Origin: Alphaproteobacteria bacterium
Lineage (GTDB): Bacteria; Pseudomonadota; Alphaproteobacteria; Caulobacterales; Parvularculaceae
Reading direction: 5' to 3'
Length of the DNA stretch: 64,000 nucleotides
Assembly (NCBI GenBank): GCA_016125455.1
Contig: WGLS01000019.1
Location: 1-64,000 of the forward strand
Shown here: piece by piece, positions 55,763 to 64,000 of the stretch
Layout of the letters: each line of letters starts with the position of its first letter
Position numbering within the stretch: position 1 is the stretch's first letter
Program-made: the position numbers and the translations under genes
Notes under the pieces: generated by a model
The model's input: the letters and a program-made list of their open reading frames with translations, nothing else
The model's database searches: none
What the model was told of the DNA's origin: nothing

Positions 55763-56496
55763 GCGTCGACGCCCCAGCAGAACAGGTCAGGCCCGCGGCG
55801 CTTCAGCCACTCCTCCGCTCCCGTACGATCGACGCCCATTCGATCGACGAGCCGCCAGAATGCCGGTGAGTGGTTCATGTGGCGCAGGTGGGCGCATTCG
55901 TGCGCGGCGACATAGTCGAGGACAAAAGAAGGCGCGAGGATGAGGCGCCAGGAGAACGACAGCGCGCCGTCGCTTGAGCAACTGCCCCAGCGGGACTGTT
56001 GGTCCCTGACGGCGATCGGGCCGCGGCGTTCGCCGATGCGGGTCGAGAATTCATCCGTCATTGATGACAGACGCTCCCGGGCCCGCCGCTTCAGCCAGTC
56101 AACGACGCGGCGGTTCAGATGTTCGGGCGCGCAGGCGACGGACAGTTCCCGGACGGACTCCTCAAAGGTCGCGCCGCGCCCGGCGTCGCGTCGCCGGATT
56201 GTCGCCATTTCGCCTTCCAGCGGGAAACTGACGCCATCTCCGAACGGGGTCGGGGCGGGCGTTTCGAGCAGTCGGCCGAGAATCCACAACCGTCGCGACC
56301 GGGCGAACGCCAATGCCTCGTTCGACGACGCGCGGACAGGCATGGTCACGATCGCCCGTCTGGTGCGCGGATCGACGCGCAGGATGTAGCGCCGCGCGCG
56401 CGCGTTCCGCCGCAGCTCGACGGCAATGTCGACGCCATCAATCTTGAACAGGCTTGGACCGGCGGTCCTGCGCGTGTTGGGCGGACGGGATGTCAT
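55759..56496 (-). CDS. YgjP-like zinc metallopeptidase (M48-type)
   Basis: A 245-residue protein of the YgjP (DUF45) metallopeptidase group. The zinc site is H199-ECA-H203 in AAHECAHLRHMNHSPAFWRLV, with a further H in NHSPAFW. Before it are WGSCSSDGALSFSWRLILAP and RRYILRVDPRTRRAIVTMP. Substrates are unknown. ATG 56496 lacks a clear ribosome-binding site; the frame continues 67 codons upstream with no similarity. It faces the PBP gene and diverges from mutS. Confidence 0.88.
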   Translation of the reverse strand: MTSRPPNTRRTAGPSLFKIDGVDIAVELRRNARARRYILRVDPRTRRAIVTMPVRASSNEALAFARSRRLWILGRLLETPAPTPFGDGVSFPLEGEMATIRRRDAGRGATFEESVRELSVACAPEHLNRRVVDWLKRRARERLSSMTDEFSTRIGERRGPIAVRDQQSRWGSCSSDGALSFSWRLILAPSFVLDYVAAHECAHLRHMNHSPAFWRLVDRMGVDRTGAEEWLKRRGPDLFCWGVDA

Positions 56497-56762
56497 GCCG
56501 CGCCGGTCCACAAACCGGCAGCGCGAACGTCGGAAACTCCAGGCGCCATGAATGCTCCTGCGAAAACATCGACCGGGGTCGTACGCCAGAAAGGCGGATC
56601 GCAAGCGAATGATACAGCCGTTTCCCGCTTTTGGTCGACCTTCGAATTTGACGTGGCGATGGCGCGCGCCGCAACCAGCCCGGCAAGGACGGCGCACGGT
56701 GTTCGTTTTGCGATTCCTCGACTAGTTTGACGCACGCCATGCCCCGAGCCCCGGAATTCCCG

Positions 56763-59522
56763 ATGTCCACGACCATCGCCACCCAGGAGTCTGATGCGCC
56801 CGTCGCGTCGGAAGCATTTGCGGGCGCAACGCCAATGATGACGCAGTTCCTGTCGATCAAGGCCGCGGCGCCCGATGGCGCGCTCCTGTTCTACAGGATG
56901 GGCGATTTCTATGAGCTCTTCTTCGAGGATGCCGTCATTGCCTCGGATGCGCTTGACATCACCCTTACGCGGCGCGGCAAACATCGCGGCGACGACATCC
57001 CGATGTGCGGCGTTCCGTTCCACAGCTACGAAACCTACCTCGCGCGCCTCATTCGCAAAGGGCATGTCGTGGCGATCTGCGAACAGGTCGAGGATCCGTC
57101 AGAGGCGAAGAAACGCGGCGCGAAGTCGGTCGTGCGCAGGGAGATTGTCCGTATCGTGACGCCGGGCACCCTGACGGAAGACACGCTGCTTGAGGCGGGG
57201 AGCAATAATTTTCTGGCCGCTCTTGCGCCCGCTGGAACGCGCGGCGAGACGAATGGCGGGCCGACAGGAGAGGCGGGCGCGACCGGGGCCCTTGCGTTCG
57301 TCGATGTTTCCACGGGCGAGCTATTCGTCCAGGCGACCCGCGCCGACCGGCTCGCCGCCGACCTCGCCGCGGCGCCCATCCGAGAGCTGATCGTCCCGGA
57401 GGATGACGCGCTCACCCCGAACTGGCGCGCGGCGATCGCCGATGCGGAGCGCAAGGCGCCTGTCGGTCGCCTTCCGGCGGGAGAGTTCCAGTCGACCGCC
57501 GGCGAGCGCCGCATCCGGGAGACCTTCAGCGTCGCCGCCATCGAGGGGTTCGGCGACTTCGAAAAGGCTGAGCTCGGCGCCCTTGGGGCGGCTCTCGCCT
57601 ATGTCGCGCTGACCCAGATCGACCGCATGCCGCCCTTGCGCGCGCCGGAGAGGCGCGTCGAGGGCGACTTCGTGTCGATCGACGAGGCTACTCGCGCCTC
57701 GCTCGAAATTCTCGCAACGAACGCGGGCCAACGAAAGGGCAGCCTCGCCCACGCCGTCGATCGAACGCGTTCGGGCCCGGGCGCCCGCCTTCTTGCTGCG
57801 CGCCTGTCGGCGCCGTTGCGAGACGCGGCGCGCATCGCCGCCCGGCACGACGCCATTGCCTATTTTCTCGACCGGCCCCGTCTTTGCGAGGACGTGCACG
57901 GACTGATCGCCGGCGCGCCGGACATGGCGCGCGCTCTGTCGCGCCTCGGCGTCGGTCGCGGCGGTCCGCGGGACCTCGCCGCCATCCGTGACGGGCTCGC
58001 GGCGGCGATGGATATCTCTTCGCGTCTGCGCGGCGAATGGGACGGCGCGCCCGAAGCGCTGCGCGGGGCCGCCGCGCGCCTCGCGGACGATCGCTTCGGC
58101 GATCTCGGCGCGACGCTCAAGGGCGCGTTGAAGGAAACGCCGCCATTGCTGGCCCGGGATGGCGACTTCATCGCCCCCGGCCATGACTCCAGCCTCGACG
58201 AGTTGCGGACGCTGAAGGATGACGCCCGGCGGATCATGATTCGTCTCGAAGCGGACTACCGCGCCGCGACGGGCGTAAAATCGCTGAAAATCAAGAATAA
58301 CAACGTTCTTGGCTATTTCATCGAAATATCGCCGGCAAATGCCGGACCGCTTGCCGAAGGGGAGGGGCGAACGCAGTTCGTACATCGCCAGACCCTGGCA
58401 AGCGCCGTGCGATTCACGACAGGCGAACTTGCGGATCTCGATAGCCGGATCGCTCGGGCCAAGGACGACGCCCTTGGGCGCGAGCTTGCGCTGTTCGAAG
58501 CCTTGCGGGCGTCGACGCTGTCGCTGGCGGCTGAAATCGCCGCCGCCGCCGTCGCGATCGCTGAGGTCGACGTTGCATGCGCCGGCGCGCGCCTCGCCGA
58601 CGAATGGAACTATGTCCGCCCTCTGATTGATACGACGCTCGCGTTCGAGGTGACCGGCGGGCGGCACGCCGTCGTCGAGCAGTTCCTGGCGAGAGACGCA
58701 GGCCGGGCCGCCTTTACCCCGAACGACTGCCTTCTCGGGCGCGATGATGCGTCGTTCCTACGCCTTGTCACGGGGCCGAACATGGCCGGCAAGTCGACCT
58801 ATCTCCGCCAGAACGCACTCATCGCGATCCTCGCGCAGGCGGGCATGTACGTGCCCGCGACGACCGCGCGGATTGGCGTCGCCGACCGGATCTACAGCCG
58901 CGTCGGCGCTAGCGACGATATCGCCAGGGGACGGTCGACGTTCATGGTGGAGATGGTCGAGACGGCGGCGATCCTTAATCAGGCGGGACCGCGCGCGCTT
59001 GTCGTGCTGGACGAAATCGGCCGCGGCACAGCGACGTTCGACGGCCTGTCGATCGCATGGGCGGCGGTGGAGCACCTGCACGACGTCAACCGCTGCCGGG
59101 CGCTGTTCGCGACCCACTATCACGAGCTGACGACGCTAGCCGAACGCCTGCCGGGCCTGAAGAATGTCTCGATGCGCGTGCGGGAGTGGCGCGGCGAGGT
59201 GATCTTTGCGCACGAGGTGGTCGACGGCGCTGCGGATCGTTCGTACGGCGTTGCGGTGGCGCGCCTCGCCGGCATGCCGAAAAGCGCGATCCGACGCGCC
59301 GGCGAAGTTTTGCGCATGCTTGAGGAAACGGGGGCCGGGGCGGTGCGTCTCGATGACCTGCCCCTGTTTGCGGACGCGGGCGACTCTCTTCCGCGAAAAA
59401 GCGATCCGATTACGGATGACGCCGTTCGGCAGGCGCTGCGTGCGCTCGATCTCGACGGCCTGGCGCCGCGAGAGGCGCTGGCCGAGCTCTACCGCTTGAA
59501 GTCGATGCTTGACGAACGATGA
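56763..59522 (+). CDS. mutS: DNA mismatch repair protein MutS
   Basis: A 919-residue mismatch recognition ATPase. Mismatch-binding domain I has the Phe-x-Glu motif in LLFYRMGDFYELFFEDA. Walker A is the GPNMAGKST motif starting at residue 671, followed by GASDDIARGRSTFMVEMVETA and LDEIGRGTATFDGLSIAWA. ATP-hydrolysis HYHELT is present. The start (ATG 56763, 56739 or TTG 56727) is uncertain; only the first ~12 residues depend on it. The stop overlaps the glnD ATG (ATGA). No mutL is in the window. Confidence 0.96.
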   Translation: MSTTIATQESDAPVASEAFAGATPMMTQFLSIKAAAPDGALLFYRMGDFYELFFEDAVIASDALDITLTRRGKHRGDDIPMCGVPFHSYETYLARLIRKGHVVAICEQVEDPSEAKKRGAKSVVRREIVRIVTPGTLTEDTLLEAGSNNFLAALAPAGTRGETNGGPTGEAGATGALAFVDVSTGELFVQATRADRLAADLAAAPIRELIVPEDDALTPNWRAAIADAERKAPVGRLPAGEFQSTAGERRIRETFSVAAIEGFGDFEKAELGALGAALAYVALTQIDRMPPLRAPERRVEGDFVSIDEATRASLEILATNAGQRKGSLAHAVDRTRSGPGARLLAARLSAPLRDAARIAARHDAIAYFLDRPRLCEDVHGLIAGAPDMARALSRLGVGRGGPRDLAAIRDGLAAAMDISSRLRGEWDGAPEALRGAAARLADDRFGDLGATLKGALKETPPLLARDGDFIAPGHDSSLDELRTLKDDARRIMIRLEADYRAATGVKSLKIKNNNVLGYFIEISPANAGPLAEGEGRTQFVHRQTLASAVRFTTGELADLDSRIARAKDDALGRELALFEALRASTLSLAAEIAAAAVAIAEVDVACAGARLADEWNYVRPLIDTTLAFEVTGGRHAVVEQFLARDAGRAAFTPNDCLLGRDDASFLRLVTGPNMAGKSTYLRQNALIAILAQAGMYVPATTARIGVADRIYSRVGASDDIARGRSTFMVEMVETAAILNQAGPRALVVLDEIGRGTATFDGLSIAWAAVEHLHDVNRCRALFATHYHELTTLAERLPGLKNVSMRVREWRGEVIFAHEVVDGAADRSYGVAVARLAGMPKSAIRRAGEVLRMLEETGAGAVRLDDLPLFADAGDSLPRKSDPITDDAVRQALRALDLDGLAPREALAELYRLKSMLDER

Positions 59523-62266
59523 GCGTTGTCGATCCCGTCATTGCAGATGTAAACCGTCGGGTTGACCCATTGCGGTCGGAGACGTGGACGGCGTTTCGCG
59601 CTGCAGCCGCCCGCATTGCAGGCGTTGCTGGCGACGCGACTGGCGCGGATTTGCCGCGCGCCCGCGCGGACGCGGCGCGCGCCCTCAAAGCTGCGCTGAC
59701 GGCGGAGCTGAAGGCGGACTTTGATGCGGGCGTCCCGGGAGATGTGGTCGCGGCCCGTCGCGCAGCCGCCGTCGACGAGGCGCTGCGCCAACTGCTGCAA
59801 GGCCGAGACGACGTTGCGGTCACTGGCGTCGGCGGGTATGGCCGCGGCCTGCTTGCGCCGTTTTCCGACGTGGATCTCCTGTTTCTCACCCGCGACGACC
59901 CGAAGGCGGCGCGCAGCGCCGTTGAGACGACGCTCTATGTATTGTGGGATGCGGGCCTCGTTGTCGGCAATGCAGCTCACGACGTCGCCGGGGCGGTGGC
60001 CGCCTGCAAGGCTGACGTCACTACCTGTACGTCGTATCTCGACGCACGCCTGGTCGCCGGCGATCCGCGTCTGCATGCGGCATTTTCCGAACGGTATGAC
60101 GCCTACCGCCGCCGTTCGGCGAAACGCTTTACCAAGGAAAAGCTCGCCGAGTTCCGCGAGCGCCGACGCGACTATGACCGCGCCGGTCGGCACCTTGAGC
60201 CCAATCTCAAGGAGATGCGCGGCGGGTTGCGCGACATCGATACGGTTGGCTGGATCTATCGCTACCTGACCGGCGTCGATCCATGGTCGGCCGACGGTCT
60301 TGAGGACCTTGTCGACGCGGAGGAGGCAGATCGACTGAAAAAGGCTCGGTCGCATCTCTGGTCGGTGCGGGGGCACCTTCATGACATCGTTGGCCGCGCC
60401 GACGACCAGGTCACGTTCGATCTGCAGCCTCTGCTGGCGTCTCGGCTTGGCTATGCCGACCGTCGGCGCGCCGCGGCGGCCGAACGATTGATGAAGCACC
60501 TGCGCCTGAATGCGCTGACGGCCGCGCGACTTGTGCGGGTCTGTCTCGCGCGACTCGAGGAGCGCACTGCTGAACTCGCCCACTGGCGGCCGCGCGGCAC
60601 GCCCCAGCCCTTGCGGACCGACGAGATGCCGGGCCGCGTCAATGTCACGATGCGGACGAACCGGCTTGACTTCCTGAACAAGGCCGAAGCGCGGCGCACC
60701 CCGGCCGACCTGTTCCGCATTTTCAGGGCGAGAGCGAAGCGACCAGATCTTGGCCTGCATCCCGACGCCATAGAGCTGATCGCGTCGTCCGCGCGGCGCC
60801 TGACGGATGACGTGCGCGGCGATGCCGAGATTGCCGAGTTGTTCCTTGCCATGATTGAACGCGCCCGGGAACCGCTGACGGTTCTTCAGGACATGTCAGA
60901 GTGCGGCCTGCTTGGCGCCTATCTGCCGAGCCTGCGGCGGGTCACGGGACAGGTCGAATACGGCCTCTATCGTCGCTATTCCATCGAGGAAACGATCTTC
61001 CGGTCAATCGACGCCTATGCCGGCCTTCGCTATCGCGATCTTGCCGAGTCCCATCCGATCGCCGCGTCGCTGTTGAAGCGCAAGGCGCGCCGCCGGGCGG
61101 CGCTTGTAGCGATACTGCTTCAGGAGACGTCATGGGCCGTTGCTGATCGCTCGACGGAACACGTCGAAAGAGCGGCCCGGCGGATTGCGCGCCGGTTCCT
61201 GTCCGATGAACGACAGGTCGCCGACGTTGCGTGGTGCGCCGCGCGGCCCGACCGCCTGATCGTCGCGGCCGAACGCCGGAACATCGGCGCGGACGAAACC
61301 ATCCTCGACTTCGCAGCGGACGTCGGTTCGGTCGCCCGGCTCGAGACACTCCTTGTACTGACAGTATGCCGGCATCTCGTGGTCAGCGAGAATCGCTGGA
61401 ACGCGTGGACGCGCCGACAGGTGGGCGCGATGTTTTTCGGCGCGCGGGCGGCGCTTGCGGGCGGCGCGCCGGCGCTCGCGGCATTCCGGCGCGAGGAGGA
61501 GGCGGCGCTTGTCGCCGCTCTGCGCGAGGCCGCGCCGTTCTGGTCAGCGAAAGAGGCGCAGGCCTATGCGGCGCGACTTGTGGAGGTGGGCGCGTCGCGG
61601 TTGCCGGCCCGGCTCCTTGCGCAAGGGGCGTCGCTCTTGCATGGCGCCCGCAACGCCCGTCCGCCGGTTGCGGTCGACGTGCGCGCCGCAGCCGACGGCT
61701 TCGAGGCGGTCGTTACCGCCCCGGACCGAACGGGCCTGCTCGCAGACCTAGCCGCCGGCGCAGGCGAAGCGGGAGTCGCCGTGCGTCTGGTGCACGCCAT
61801 GTCGCTTGACGGCCAGGCGCTTGATTTTTTCGTTCTCTCAACGCCCGGCGCGGCGGCCGGCGCCGGCGGGGAAACTGACCGCAGCGTTGTCGCCGCGCGG
61901 ATTGAAGCCGCGTTCAGGAGCCGGGCTGCGAATGCGGAGCGGCGCGCGCCACGCACGGCGCAGCGAATCGGCGACCGCCGGGCGCTCTTCGACGTGACGC
62001 CGAAAGTCGAGATCGACGCCGACGCCGCGCCCGGCCGCCTGCTGGTGGAGATCGAAGGGCGCGACCGGCCGGGCCTGCTGCACGATCTCGCCGCGGCGAT
62101 CGCCGACGCCGGGGGCTCGATCGGCTCGGCGCATATCGCGACCTATGGCGAACGCGCCGTCGACGTTTTCTACGTCACGCCGATTGGCGAGGCGGAACGG
62201 TTCCGGGAAGACGTTCTCCAGGATATCGAACGCCGGCTCATGGCCGTCCTGTCGGAATGCGGCTAG
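59519..62266 (+). CDS. glnD: GlnD-type PII uridylyltransferase with an altered HD domain
   Basis: A 915-residue nitrogen-status sensor. The nucleotidyltransferase site is intact (GVGGYGRGLLAPFSDVDLLFL, with D117 and D119), as are the family block EPNLKEMRGGLRDIDTVGW and two ACT domains that bind glutamine (about 720-780 and 825-905). The uridylyl-removing HD domain (about 480-640) is degenerate: E. coli HQYTVDEH is YRRYSIEET here, the HD of LFHDIAKG is QE in LLQETSW (~535), the RQH is ARP (~573) and the TVADI aspartate is R (TVCRHL, ~617). It may modify but not de-modify PII. It overlaps mutS by 4 bases. Confidence 0.9.
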   Translation: MSVVDPVIADVNRRVDPLRSETWTAFRAAAARIAGVAGDATGADLPRARADAARALKAALTAELKADFDAGVPGDVVAARRAAAVDEALRQLLQGRDDVAVTGVGGYGRGLLAPFSDVDLLFLTRDDPKAARSAVETTLYVLWDAGLVVGNAAHDVAGAVAACKADVTTCTSYLDARLVAGDPRLHAAFSERYDAYRRRSAKRFTKEKLAEFRERRRDYDRAGRHLEPNLKEMRGGLRDIDTVGWIYRYLTGVDPWSADGLEDLVDAEEADRLKKARSHLWSVRGHLHDIVGRADDQVTFDLQPLLASRLGYADRRRAAAAERLMKHLRLNALTAARLVRVCLARLEERTAELAHWRPRGTPQPLRTDEMPGRVNVTMRTNRLDFLNKAEARRTPADLFRIFRARAKRPDLGLHPDAIELIASSARRLTDDVRGDAEIAELFLAMIERAREPLTVLQDMSECGLLGAYLPSLRRVTGQVEYGLYRRYSIEETIFRSIDAYAGLRYRDLAESHPIAASLLKRKARRRAALVAILLQETSWAVADRSTEHVERAARRIARRFLSDERQVADVAWCAARPDRLIVAAERRNIGADETILDFAADVGSVARLETLLVLTVCRHLVVSENRWNAWTRRQVGAMFFGARAALAGGAPALAAFRREEEAALVAALREAAPFWSAKEAQAYAARLVEVGASRLPARLLAQGASLLHGARNARPPVAVDVRAAADGFEAVVTAPDRTGLLADLAAGAGEAGVAVRLVHAMSLDGQALDFFVLSTPGAAAGAGGETDRSVVAARIEAAFRSRAANAERRAPRTAQRIGDRRALFDVTPKVEIDADAAPGRLLVEIEGRDRPGLLHDLAAAIADAGGSIGSAHIATYGERAVDVFYVTPIGEAERFREDVLQDIERRLMAVLSECG

Positions 62267-62327
62267 CAGGTCGCCTCGAACCGGCCGACAACGGCCCGGA
62301 AAGGTTCCTTCGGCCAAATTCGACGAC

Positions 62328-63926
62328 ATGCGCGCGCGTTTCCTGAAATCCCTCGCTACGGTCAGCGGCTTCACCCTGGCCAGCCGGCTGCTTGGATTTG
62401 CCCGCCAGATCCTGATCGCCGGCGTCATCGGAGCGGGCGGCAACCCGGTCGCCGACGCATTCTGGGCGGCATTTCGATTGCCGAACATGTTCCGCCGGCT
62501 GTTCGCCGAAGGGGCATTCCAGGCCGCGTTCATCCCCTTGTTCCAGGGCAAGCTCGCCGAGGAGGACGCCGTCGCCGCCAAGGAACAGGCGCGACGGTTC
62601 GCCGAGGAGGTCCTCGCCGGCCTTATCCTCGTCCTTGGCGTACTGACGGCCCTCGTTCTGGTGGCGGCGCCGGTCGCGATTTTCATGGTCGCCGGCGGTT
62701 TCGCCAACGATCCGGAAAAATTCGACCTGACGATCCTCTATCTGCGGATCATGTTCCCTTATCTCGCCTGCATGTCCGTCGTCGGGCTGTTGTCAGGCGT
62801 CCTTAATTCGCTCGACCGGTACATGGCCTATGCCGGCGCGCCGCTGATCCTCAATTTCTGCCAGATCGCCGCGCTTGTTCTTTATGCGGACGGACAGATC
62901 GAAATGACCGGCCTTGCGCTGTCGGTCGCGACGACGATCAGCGGCGTCCTTCAGGCGGCGCTGTTGATCTGGGGCGCTGGCCGGCAGGGCTATCTGCCGA
63001 GGCTGCGGCTGCCGCGGATGACCGCGGACGTCCGGCGCCTCCTGGTTCTTGGCGCGCCGGGTTTCCTGTCCGCGGCGGCAGTGCAGATCAACATCTTCGT
63101 CGGCACCAACATTGCAAGCCGCGAACAAGGCGCCGTTTCGTGGCTGATGAACGCTGACCAGCTCTACCAGTTGCCGCTGTCGCTCATCGGAATTGCCCTC
63201 GGCACGGTTCTTCTGCCGACCCTTTCGAGGCGCGTGAAGGCCGGCGACGAGTCCGGCGCGGTGCGCGCGCTGAACCGGTCGATCGAGATTTCCGCGGCGC
63301 TGGTGCTGCCGGCCGCGATCGGATTTCTGGTGCTTGCCGAGCCGATTTGCGATGCGCTCTTCCGCAGCCTTGCAAGCGACGCGCTGAAGTTATTCGGCGG
63401 ACGCGGGTCGAAGTTCACTGAAGCGGATGCGGCGATGACGGGCGCTGCGCTCGCGTACTACGGCATCGGCCTGCCGGCGTTTGTCTGGCAGAAGGTCTTC
63501 CTGCCGGCTTATTTCGCCCGCGAGGACACGCGCACGCCAATGATGTTCGCGATCTGGTCGATCATTGCCAATACGGTTCTGGCGCTCGTCCTGTTCCCGA
63601 TCATGGGCTTTCTTGGCGTTGCGCTGGCGACGAGCCTGGCGGGATGGCTGCAGACAGTCCTGCTCGCGATTGGCCTCGGCCGCGGGCGAAGGTTCCTGCC
63701 CGACCGTCGGCTCCTCGTGCGGCTGCCCGCGATCGCAGCCGCGTCGATCGCCATGGGCCTTGCGCTGACATATGCCGCAACTTTTACGCCGGCCCTCGCC
63801 GAGATCACCTTCGGTCGATACTGGATCGCGGTAATCGTGCTCGTGGCGGGCGGCGGCGCGATTTATGGCGCGGCGCTGCTTGCGCTTGGCGGCGTGCGCA
63901 TCAGCGACTACAAGGCCTCTTCCTAA
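62328..63926 (+). CDS. murJ: Lipid II flippase MurJ
   Basis: A 532-residue membrane protein with ~14 helices that flips lipid II, the peptidoglycan precursor, to the periplasm. Opening FLKSLATVSGFTLASRLLGFARQILIAGVIGAG, then FRLPNMFRRLFAEGAFQAAFIPLF, and the SREQGAVSWLMNADQLYQLPLSLIGIALGTVLLPTLSR block are diagnostic of the MviN/MurJ family. The ATG at 62328 is 61 bases after glnD. The order mutS-glnD-murJ-trpS is common in alphaproteobacteria. Confidence 0.95.
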   Translation: MRARFLKSLATVSGFTLASRLLGFARQILIAGVIGAGGNPVADAFWAAFRLPNMFRRLFAEGAFQAAFIPLFQGKLAEEDAVAAKEQARRFAEEVLAGLILVLGVLTALVLVAAPVAIFMVAGGFANDPEKFDLTILYLRIMFPYLACMSVVGLLSGVLNSLDRYMAYAGAPLILNFCQIAALVLYADGQIEMTGLALSVATTISGVLQAALLIWGAGRQGYLPRLRLPRMTADVRRLLVLGAPGFLSAAAVQINIFVGTNIASREQGAVSWLMNADQLYQLPLSLIGIALGTVLLPTLSRRVKAGDESGAVRALNRSIEISAALVLPAAIGFLVLAEPICDALFRSLASDALKLFGGRGSKFTEADAAMTGAALAYYGIGLPAFVWQKVFLPAYFAREDTRTPMMFAIWSIIANTVLALVLFPIMGFLGVALATSLAGWLQTVLLAIGLGRGRRFLPDRRLLVRLPAIAAASIAMGLALTYAATFTPALAEITFGRYWIAVIVLVAGGGAIYGAALLALGGVRISDYKASS

Positions 63927-63950
63927 CTGACGCAACAGGCGAGCGGCGAC

Positions 63951-64000
63951 GTGGCGGATTATCAGGGACCGGAGCGCGTACTTTCGGGCATTCAGCCCTC
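63951..64000 (+). CDS. trpS: Tryptophanyl-tRNA synthetase, 5' end only
   Basis: Starting with GTG 63951, the frame reads VADYQGPERVLSGIQPS before the window ends. R-V-x-S-G-I-Q-P at this distance from the start is the well-known beginning of TrpS, the tryptophan-tRNA ligase, and trpS normally follows murJ in this group. Only 16 full codons are present. Confidence 0.75.
   Translation, partial: MADYQGPERVLSGIQP

Noticed and set aside
57321-58667. 448-codon minus-strand open frame inside mutS
   Set aside because: Antisense of mutS; no recognisable protein features.

Overview
The window looks like a chromosome segment of a free-living, aerobic, GC-rich alphaproteobacterium; almost all of it is core genome. 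Four points support this. There is a CcrM-type DNA methyltransferase with a perfect CtrA-type box upstream. The F0 ATP synthase cluster has paired b' and b subunits and no F1 genes beside it. The orders mutS-glnD-murJ-trpS and (divergent from mutY) DUF721-DsbA-smc are familiar in alphaproteobacteria. A split glycine decarboxylase (gcvPA/gcvPB) sits behind a tandem glycine riboswitch. A Hyphomonadaceae/Parvularculaceae-like source is my inference, not shown. No prophage, insertion sequence, CRISPR array, rRNA or tRNA was found.

Layout. 1-715: no gene; two ~122-bp interspersed repeats flanking a third hairpin repeat. 716-9533: metabolic genes (2-oxoglutarate oxygenase, isoaspartyl peptidase, phosphoglycerate mutase, HxlR regulator, small secreted protein, metallo-beta-lactamase-fold hydrolase, class II DAHP synthase, Gfo/Idh oxidoreductase). 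9534-15470: Zur-like regulator, then glycine riboswitch and gcvT-gcvH-gcvPA-(small uncharacterised gene)-gcvPB. 15475-18816: acyltransferase, an FMN-binding glutamate-synthase-like protein interrupted by an amber codon, DUF924 protein. 18819-21593: atpI-B-E-b'-b on the minus strand. 21759-30372: M3 peptidase, smc, DsbA-like lipoprotein and DUF721 protein, with mutY divergent. 30395-37832: acyl-CoA carboxylase beta, ccrM, rnhB, radical SAM protein, two glycosyltransferase-like genes, DUF2905 protein, a small ORF and a cupin with no ordinary start codon. 37948-45895: TCA-cycle block sucD, sucA, sucB (two lipoyl domains) and lpdA, with a glycosyltransferase gene facing the other way. 45902-52538: VOC protein and a 62-residue ORF behind a textbook SoxR promoter, soxR, two small membrane proteins, POT transporter, cobalamin adenosyltransferase, SprA-like protein, OmpA-like porin. 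52758-64000: TetR regulator, class A PBP, YgjP-like metallopeptidase, mutS, glnD, murJ and the first codons of trpS.

Most notable observations: (1) GlnD keeps its nucleotidyltransferase and ACT domains but every expected metal ligand of the HD (uridylyl-removing) domain is replaced; (2) an in-frame TAG splits the glutamate-synthase-like gene, with 53 family-like codons continuing after it to just short of the neighbouring gene; (3) a SoxR operator identical in its core to the soxS box, placed between a -35 and -10 19 bp apart that point away from soxR toward a 62-residue ORF; (4) an uncharacterised gene coupled by ATGA overlap inside the gcv operon; (5) a CtrA box 80 bp upstream of ccrM. I did not find a clearly new multi-gene system; the best leads are the SoxR-driven small ORF and the altered GlnD.

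Start codons were chosen by frame, ribosome-binding sites and family N-termini. Family names come from recognising motifs by eye; no database search was run.
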